From Streptomyces sp. KMM 9044 (GTDB taxonomy: Bacteria; Actinomycetota; Actinomycetes; Streptomycetales; Streptomycetaceae), in contig NZ_CP113910.1 in assembly GCF_024701375.2 (NCBI RefSeq), positions 6,882,001 to 6,946,000 of the forward strand: a DNA stretch of 64,000 nt, in the 5' to 3' direction. Of this stretch, positions 58,659 to 64,000 are shown one piece after another. Made by a program: the position numbers and the translations under genes. The notes below the pieces were generated by a model. The model saw only the letters and a list, made by a program, of their open reading frames with translations, was not told the origin of the DNA and searched no databases. Every line of letters begins with the position of its first letter. Within the stretch, counting starts at the first letter, position 1.

Positions 58659-61094
58659 TCAGGGCAGTTCGGGCAGGTCGTCGGCGTAGAGCAGGGTCAG
58701 GTCGTCCGTGCTCGGCTCCGGCAGCTGGGCGACCCGGCCGGCGTGCCGCTCCACCATCGCCTCGAACGTCTGCCGCGCGGTACGGCCGTTACCGAAGGCG
58801 GGCCCCTTGGGGATCTCCGTGAAGTACTTCAGCAGGCCCTCCGAGGCGCCCGGCGCCAGCCGGTACTCGTGCTCCTCGGCCTGCTGCTCCACGATCCGCA
58901 ACAGCTCTCCGGCCCCGTAGTCGCCGAAGGTGATGGTCCGTGAGAAACGGGACGCCACACCCGGGTTGACGGACAGGAACCGCTCCATCTCGGCGGTGTA
59001 CCCCGCGACGATCACCACGACCGCGTCCCGGTGGTCCTCCATCAGCTTCACGAGCGTGTCGATGGCCTCCTTGCCGAAGTCACGCCCGGAGTCCTCGGGG
59101 GAGAGCGCGTACGCCTCGTCGATGAACAGCACGCCGCCGCGCGCCTTCTCGAACGCCTCCTGGGTACGGATCGCGGTGGATCCGATGTGCTCACCGACCA
59201 GGTCGACGCGCGAGACCTCGACCAGGTGGCCCTTCTCCAGCACGTCAAGGGAGGCGAGGATCTCGCCGTACAGCCGCGCGACCGTGGTCTTGCCGGTGCC
59301 CGGGGAACCTGTGAAGACCAGGTGACGCTTGACGGACGCGGCCTTCAGCCCCGCCTCCTGCCGGCGCCGGCCCACCTCGATCATGTCGGTGAGTGCCCGC
59401 ACCTCCCGCTTGACGCTCTCCAGGCCCACCAGCGTGTCGAGTTCGCCGAGCACGGTCTTCGACGGGCGCAGTTCCTTCTCCTTCGGCCCGGTCACCGGCT
59501 CGGGCGGCGTCCGCTCGGCCGGCTGTCCGGGCAGGGCACCGAGCAGGCCGGGGGAGTGACCGGTGCCCTGCACGACCGGCTCCGGCGCCGCCGGCGGCGT
59601 GAGGCTGCCGCTCTCGTCGCGGGTGCAGTCCTCCACCAGCGGACCCCCCGCGCCGGGGGCCGCGCCGCTCTCGGCGAACTCGTACCCGCCGCGCGCGCAG
59701 CGTTCCGTGCGGCACTTGCGCAGCGTCGTCCGGCTGCCGTCTATCACGTGGAAGCCGTAGCCGCTACTGCCCGTGACCCGGCAGTCGAGGAAGCTGCCCC
59801 GGCCGCCGGCCGAGACGTAGACACCGGCCTCCGCCGGGGAGTCGATGGTGCAGCGCTCGACGGTCGGGTCGGCACCCTTGGTGACGATCACGCCGGTCTG
59901 CGTCCCGTCCAGGGTGCAGTTGTTGAGAGTGCCACCGCTGCCGTGGTCCCGGAACCAGGCTCCCGTGGCGGCCTCCCGGATCCGGCAGTCGTCGAGCTGG
60001 GCGGTGGCGCCGTCGCTGACCGACACGGCGGTGTTGCGCACCTGCGACAGGTCGCTGTCGACCACGTCCGCGCGCGAACCGCGGTCGAGGACGAACAGGG
60101 CGTCCGGCACGTCGTGCACCCGGCACGAGTCCAGGACGACGGTGGCGCCGTCGCTCACCCACACCGCCGGGTAGTCGCCGGTGCTGTCGAAGATCTCGCA
60201 CTGGTTGGCGTCCACGCGGGTGCCCGGGTCCCACACCGACAGGCCGTTGCGGCCGAACTGCCGCACGGTGGTGCGGGTCATGGTGAGCACGGAGCGGGAC
60301 CGCAGGTCGACCGCGTTCTCCGGGATGTCGTGGATGCGGCAGTCGGCCAGCGTCAGCACCGCGTCGGTGTCGAGTGCGACCCCGTCACCGGTGGTGCGGT
60401 GCACATCGCAGTCGGTGAGGTGCGCGGCTGCCCGGCCGGTGACCTGGACACCGCTGCCCCGCACCTCGTAGACCTCGCAGCCCACCGCCTCCAGCGTCGA
60501 TTCGTCCCCGGTCGCGGTCAGGCCCGAGCCCGCGGCATGGTGCACGCGGCAGCGTTCGAGGCGGGGACGGGCGCCTCCGCGCACCGCGATGCCCGCCTGG
60601 CCCGCGGCGACCACCTCGCACTCCTCGAACACCCCGCCCCCGCCGTCGAGCACGGCTATGCCGATCCCCGCCGGATTGTCGACCGTGCAGCGGCGGACCG
60701 CCGGCCGGGCGCTGCCGCGCACCTCGATGCCGGCCGCGGACCGGGTGACCACCCGTATGTCCCGCAGCTCCGGGGTGCCGTCCTCGACCAGCAGGGCGGG
60801 CGCCGCCGCGTCCTGCCCCTCCACATGCAGGTCCTGGACCACCGCCGAAGCGCGTACGGTCAGCGGAACCCCGTCCAGGGGCGCGATGCGCACCGATCCG
60901 GACGAGCCCTCGGGACCACGAAGGGTCACCGCCCGTTCCACGACGAGATTCTCCCGGTAGGTGCCGGGAGCGACGGTGAGGACGTCGCCTTCGGCCGCGG
61001 CCTCCAGGGCGGCGGCGAGCGACGCGTACTCACCTGTGCGGCGCCGCCACCGCGATGTGCCGGTGTGCGTCACCTGGACCGTGCCCTGTGCCAT
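58659..61094 (-). CDS. Right-handed beta-helix repeat protein fused to a CbxX/CfxQ-type AAA ATPase
   Basis: 811 residues from ATG 61094. Residues about 25-500 are parallel beta-helix repeats of about 23 residues ([60 protein letters not shown]). A Pro-rich linker leads to an AAA domain of the CbxX/SpoVK/EccA type: Walker [10 protein letters not shown] at about 596, Walker [12 protein letters not shown] at about 655, sensor [20 protein letters not shown] and arginine-finger region [13 protein letters not shown]. The helix probably binds a polymer or partner that the ATPase remodels. Monocistronic. Confidence 0.87.
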   Translation of the reverse strand: MAQGTVQVTHTGTSRWRRRTGEYASLAAALEAAAEGDVLTVAPGTYRENLVVERAVTLRGPEGSSGSVRIAPLDGVPLTVRASAVVQDLHVEGQDAAAPALLVEDGTPELRDIRVVTRSAAGIEVRGSARPAVRRCTVDNPAGIGIAVLDGGGGVFEECEVVAAGQAGIAVRGGARPRLERCRVHHAAGSGLTATGDESTLEAVGCEVYEVRGSGVQVTGRAAAHLTDCDVHRTTGDGVALDTDAVLTLADCRIHDIPENAVDLRSRSVLTMTRTTVRQFGRNGLSVWDPGTRVDANQCEIFDSTGDYPAVWVSDGATVVLDSCRVHDVPDALFVLDRGSRADVVDSDLSQVRNTAVSVSDGATAQLDDCRIREAATGAWFRDHGSGGTLNNCTLDGTQTGVIVTKGADPTVERCTIDSPAEAGVYVSAGGRGSFLDCRVTGSSGYGFHVIDGSRTTLRKCRTERCARGGYEFAESGAAPGAGGPLVEDCTRDESGSLTPPAAPEPVVQGTGHSPGLLGALPGQPAERTPPEPVTGPKEKELRPSKTVLGELDTLVGLESVKREVRALTDMIEVGRRRQEAGLKAASVKRHLVFTGSPGTGKTTVARLYGEILASLDVLEKGHLVEVSRVDLVGEHIGSTAIRTQEAFEKARGGVLFIDEAYALSPEDSGRDFGKEAIDTLVKLMEDHRDAVVVIVAGYTAEMERFLSVNPGVASRFSRTITFGDYGAGELLRIVEQQAEEHEYRLAPGASEGLLKYFTEIPKGPAFGNGRTARQTFEAMVERHAGRVAQLPEPSTDDLTLLYADDLPELP

Positions 61095-61367
61095 GGCGTA
61101 GCTGTGCCCCCACCTTGTTGTACGCGGGTTTGTCGTCGATTCCTTCGGCCGGACCACCGTAGCGTGCGCACGGCCGAAGGATTGACCAGAGGCGGAAGGC
61201 CGTCGGCTTCCGGCGCCGGTCCTGCCCCGGCCGAGGCCCGCTTTGTCCCATGCCCGGTCGCAGGACCGCGTACCGGCGCCGGATCGTGCGCCAAAGGACC
61301 AGCCCTCTCGCGCCCTCGGCCAGGACCGCGCGTGGTCCTGCACGACATCACGGCGTCCGGCCGTCCG

Positions 61368-62198
61368 TCAGGCGAGGACCGTGACCGGATCGCCGACCCG
61401 GACCGTACCGGGCGCGAGGGGCACCAGGTTCTGCCCGAACACCAGCCTGTCCCCGAACCGGCGGTGTCTTCCGAGTGAATGCAGGGGTTCCCGGCCGCGC
61501 TCGGCGGTGCGCTGGTCAGTGGCCGTCACCACGCACCGTCCGCTGGGTTTGGCGACACGGAAGGCGACCTCGCCGACCGTGATGCGTGACCAGGTGTCCT
61601 CGACCCAGGCGGTGGTGCCCTCGACGACCAGGTTCGGCCGGAAGCGGTTCATGGGCAGGGGCCCTTCGCCCGCGTGATCGTCCCCGGCGACCAGGGTATT
61701 GAGGGCGTCGAGGGACGCGGTCGTGGTGAGCAGCAGGGGATAGCCGTCGGCGAGGCTGACCGTTTCGCCCGGCAGTGCGAACCCCGGGTCCACCGGCCGG
61801 CGCGTGGCGGGGCCGTCCAGGTGCACCAGACGCACCTCGGCGCCGAGGAAGGCGCTGCACCAGGCGTGCACGGCGTCGTCCTCGGCCGGCACCACGTCGA
61901 TCTTGTCGCGGAAGATCTCCACCCGCTCGGTGGGGCCTGCCGGCGGGGGCACGGCCACTGTCACCGGGGCCCTGCCGGGCGCGGACAGCCGTAGACCGCC
62001 CCCGGGCAACGGCTCGGCGGCTGCCAGCGCGAGGCGCGGATGTCTGCGTTGTGTGACGACCCTCCCCCCGTCGTCGACCAGCATCCAGCGCCGGTCTCCG
62101 GCGGGCCCCCAGGGCTCCACGACGACCTCCCGGAGAGGCAGGCTCCGGAAGGCCTTGACCGGATGGATGTGAATCGAGCGCAGCAGCGTGTTCCCCAT
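61368..62198 (-). CDS. MOSC-domain (mARC-like) molybdenum-cofactor protein
   Basis: A 276-residue protein with MOSC N-terminal barrel (LRSIHIHPVKAFRSLPLREV, WGPAGDRRWMLVDDGGRVVT) and MOSC domain (MNRFRPNLVVEGTTAWVEDT, VAKPSGRCVVTATDQRTAER). The Cys in SGRCVVT matches the Mo-coordinating Cys of mARC/YcbX reductases of N-hydroxylated compounds. Lacks the C-terminal 2Fe-2S ferredoxin domain of YcbX, so it needs a separate electron donor. Confidence 0.9.
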   Translation of the reverse strand: MGNTLLRSIHIHPVKAFRSLPLREVVVEPWGPAGDRRWMLVDDGGRVVTQRRHPRLALAAAEPLPGGGLRLSAPGRAPVTVAVPPPAGPTERVEIFRDKIDVVPAEDDAVHAWCSAFLGAEVRLVHLDGPATRRPVDPGFALPGETVSLADGYPLLLTTTASLDALNTLVAGDDHAGEGPLPMNRFRPNLVVEGTTAWVEDTWSRITVGEVAFRVAKPSGRCVVTATDQRTAERGREPLHSLGRHRRFGDRLVFGQNLVPLAPGTVRVGDPVTVLA

Positions 62199-62285
62199 GG
62201 ATGCATCGTGCCAGCCGGCGACGACTTCGGGGGCCTGCGGCCCGCGGGACGGCTCAGGGCCCGGGGCTCACCGCCTGGAACGGCT

Positions 62286-62318
62286 CGGTGTCCGGTACTC
62301 GGCGAGCACCGGACACCG
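62286..62318 (-). terminator. Terminator downstream of the DUF6643 gene
   Basis: Perfect 11-bp stem CGGTGTCCGGT/ACCGGACACCG with an 11-base loop, immediately after the DUF6643 stop on the minus strand. Confidence 0.7.
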
Positions 62319-62319
62319 C

Positions 62320-62757
62320 TCAGTACCCGCGGTACTGCTGGTTGTTGTACGGGTCCTGGTACGGCGCCGGCGCTGGGCGCGGGGCCGCGGGGCGCATCGC
62401 CTCGTAGCCCGCACCGGGAGCGGCGGGACGTGGCTGCTGCGGCTGGGGGCCGGGGTAACCGCGCGGCGCGGTGGCCTGCTGCGGGATGTACGGCGAGTGC
62501 GCCTGCTGGAGCGGCGCCGGCTGCTGTGCCTGCGGGTACCCGTAGGCGGGCTGGGAAGGGGCCGCCGGGAGTGCGGGCAACGCCGAGGGAAGCGCGGGCA
62601 GGTGACTGCCCGGCGCGTCATAGGCGGAGGGGACCCGGATCGGAGCGATCTGCGGGGTGCCCCGCTCGGCCACGAGCGAGTCGTAGATCGGAGTGTCCGG
62701 GAAGGAGGCGGAGTAGTAGCCGCCGCCATAAGTGGAGCGGGGGGAGGTCATGGCCAT
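62320..62757 (-). CDS. DUF6643-family Pro/Gln-rich protein
   Basis: 143-145 residues (ATG 62757 or 62751). The first 45 residues are well ordered and conserved in my memory of DUF6643 (TSPRSTYGGGYYSASFPDTP, IYDSLVAERGTPQIAPIRVP). The rest is Pro/Gln/Ala/Tyr-rich low complexity ending NNQQYRGY. No signal or membrane segment. Divergent from the TerD-family gene at 63037, an arrangement I recall in other Streptomyces, so a link to TerD-type stress functions is possible. Confidence 0.78.
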   Translation of the reverse strand: MAMTSPRSTYGGGYYSASFPDTPIYDSLVAERGTPQIAPIRVPSAYDAPGSHLPALPSALPALPAAPSQPAYGYPQAQQPAPLQQAHSPYIPQQATAPRGYPGPQPQQPRPAAPGAGYEAMRPAAPRPAPAPYQDPYNNQQYRGY

Positions 62758-63036
62758 AAGTTAAGCCCACGATGTGCTGGTTGGGGAGACCGATAAGAGG
62801 GTTGTTTTCCGTGTCCGACGTACCCTGGGATAAGTAATTCGGGCGAACTTGGATGAAACGGCTGAACGTCGGGATGATTGTCTGGTAAAAGCCGAGTTCC
62901 GGCGGGGTTACCTGCGGTGATCGACCTCTCCACGCATGCCCCGTGAAAGTTGCCGCGCGCGGGTATTAGGTTGTGCGGACGAAGCACGACGCATGCCGGG
63001 CACCGCCTGGCGGGGTGGCACGTGATGGGGGCGGAC
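62758..63036. promoter_or_regulatory. Divergent promoter region of DUF6643 and TerD genes
   Basis: 279 bp, more AT-rich than its surroundings, with no gene. TATTAGGT near 62964-62971 is a candidate -10 for the TerD gene. Confidence 0.4.
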
Positions 63037-64000
63037 ATGTCAATGTCGAAGGGATCGAACACGCCGATGCCGACCACGGCACTCCGCGTGGAACTGGGGT
63101 GGCGCACCGGCCCCGGAGTCCCCGACGCGGACGCCTCCGCGCTCCTGCTGGCCGGTGGCAAGGTCCGCTCCGACAGCGACTTCGTCTTCTACAACCAGCC
63201 CGTCCATTCCTCCGGAGCCGTCCGGCACGAGGGCAAGCGGAACGCCGGCGGGCAGGTCACCGACACCGTCCTCGTCGACCTCGCGCGCGTGGAGCCCGGC
63301 ATCGAGACGGTGATCCTCGCGGCCTCCTGCGACGGCGGGGCCTTCGGCCGGATCCCGGGCCTGTACATCGAGGTCAAGGACGCCGCGCAGGGTACCGTCG
63401 CCGCCCGCTTCGACAGCACGGGCGCCACCAGCGAGAGCGCCTTCGTGCTCGGTGAGTTCTACCGCCGCCAGGGTGCCTGGAAGTTCCGTGCCGTCGGACA
63501 GGGCTACAGCAGCGGACTCGAGGGCCTGGCCAGCGACTACGGCATCACCGTCGACGAGCCGCAGCGCGCCGTCCCTGCCTCCCCGGCGGTCGCTCCCCCG
63601 CCCTCGCCCCCGCCCCCGGCGCTCCCGGTCACCGCCCCGCCGCCTCGGCCGGCCGCCCCGCCCTCGTCGGCCGCGCCTCCCGCGGCGTCGCCGGTCCGGC
63701 TCGCCAAGGTGACGCTCACCAAGGCCGTCCCCTCCGTCTCGCTGGCCAAACAGGGAGGAACCTCGGGAGTCCTGAGGGTGAACCTCAACTGGCAGGTGCG
63801 CAAACAGTTCTCCGGCTGGGCGGGCAAGCTGGGGCGTCCGGTCGCCACGCACTCCGACCTCGACCTCGACCTGTGTGCCCTGTTCGAACTCAGCGACGGC
63901 AGCAAGGGAGTCGTCCAGGCCCTCGGCAACGCGTACGGGGCACTGCAGCGGCCCCCCTTCATCCATCTCGACGGCGACGACCGCACCGGTGCCGTGGACT
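63037..64000 (+). CDS. TerD-family protein, C-terminus outside window
   Basis: Starts at ATG 63037 (GGGGG-type site upstream; ATG 63043 also in frame) and runs off the right edge after 321 codons. The TerD domain is clear: [51 protein letters not shown] and [20 protein letters not shown] with acidic residues that bind calcium in relatives. A Pro/Ala linker leads to a second, diverged beta-sandwich domain ([20 protein letters not shown]). Such proteins belong to tellurite-resistance/stress systems whose function is poorly understood. Confidence 0.9.
   Translation, partial: MSMSKGSNTPMPTTALRVELGWRTGPGVPDADASALLLAGGKVRSDSDFVFYNQPVHSSGAVRHEGKRNAGGQVTDTVLVDLARVEPGIETVILAASCDGGAFGRIPGLYIEVKDAAQGTVAARFDSTGATSESAFVLGEFYRRQGAWKFRAVGQGYSSGLEGLASDYGITVDEPQRAVPASPAVAPPPSPPPPALPVTAPPPRPAAPPSSAAPPAASPVRLAKVTLTKAVPSVSLAKQGGTSGVLRVNLNWQVRKQFSGWAGKLGRPVATHSDLDLDLCALFELSDGSKGVVQALGNAYGALQRPPFIHLDGDDRTGAVD

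Overview
The window looks like chromosomal DNA of a Streptomyces species or close relative. GC is very high with strong G/C at third codon positions, GTG starts are common, and many proteins belong to families I know mainly from Streptomyces (DUF5134, DUF6214, DUF6332, DUF6421, DUF6643, class F sortase). No rRNA, tRNA or CRISPR array was seen. Family names come from reading the translations and from memory, not from a search.

Layout. 1-3128: LysR regulator (cut by the left edge) with a classic LysR box, an aldo/keto reductase, then a decayed stretch holding an alcohol dehydrogenase remnant and a Tn3 transposase scrap. 3129-12906: ordinary accessory genes, including DUF305 lipoprotein/LVIVD-repeat pair, TetR, PAP2, M56 peptidase, DUF5134, a FUSC remnant, MarR, VOC, GNAT and GDPD. 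13159-16408: a tightly coupled DUF6421-SDR-threonine aldolase operon. 16963-25554: acyltransferase, thioredoxin-like protein, etfB-etfA, a frameshifted secreted endo/exonuclease, a DUF6986/citrate-lyase-like aldolase, and a LacI/ROK-kinase divergent pair with an operator between them. 25684-28603: a small secreted protein and an insertion-sequence graveyard with an IS701-family element (CTAG target duplication). 28604-38674: an AAA-NUDIX fusion, dipeptidase, geranylgeranyl-reductase-like enzyme, MarR with operator, two frameshifted genes, and a tandem-repeat surface protein next to a class F sortase. 38761-46908: response-regulator remnant, Gfo/Idh/MocA oxidoreductase, PAP2, a copper locus (P-type ATPase and secreted protein with two copper-repressor-type operators), and a collapsed amino-sugar catabolic locus. 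46946-64000: RlmG-like methyltransferase, AlkB, ROK regulator, dehydrogenase, F420/PPOX protein, anti-sigma-like ATPase, cysteine-synthase-like enzyme, DeoR regulator, a hydrolase split by a membrane domain, a beta-helix/AAA protein, MOSC, DUF6643 and TerD (cut by the right edge).

The most unusual features are two 173-bp, almost identical, inverted copies of a MITE-like element (16405-16577 and 48114-48286) with CTAG ends, the repeat-protein/sortase pair, the DUF6421 operon, the split hydrolase, and the fused remains of a DeoR/SIS/aldolase locus.

Caution: at least eight otherwise recognisable reading frames are broken by small indels, several at runs of identical bases. Some may be true decay, but this density also fits uncorrected indels in the sequence itself, so pseudogene calls resting on one frameshift are provisional.
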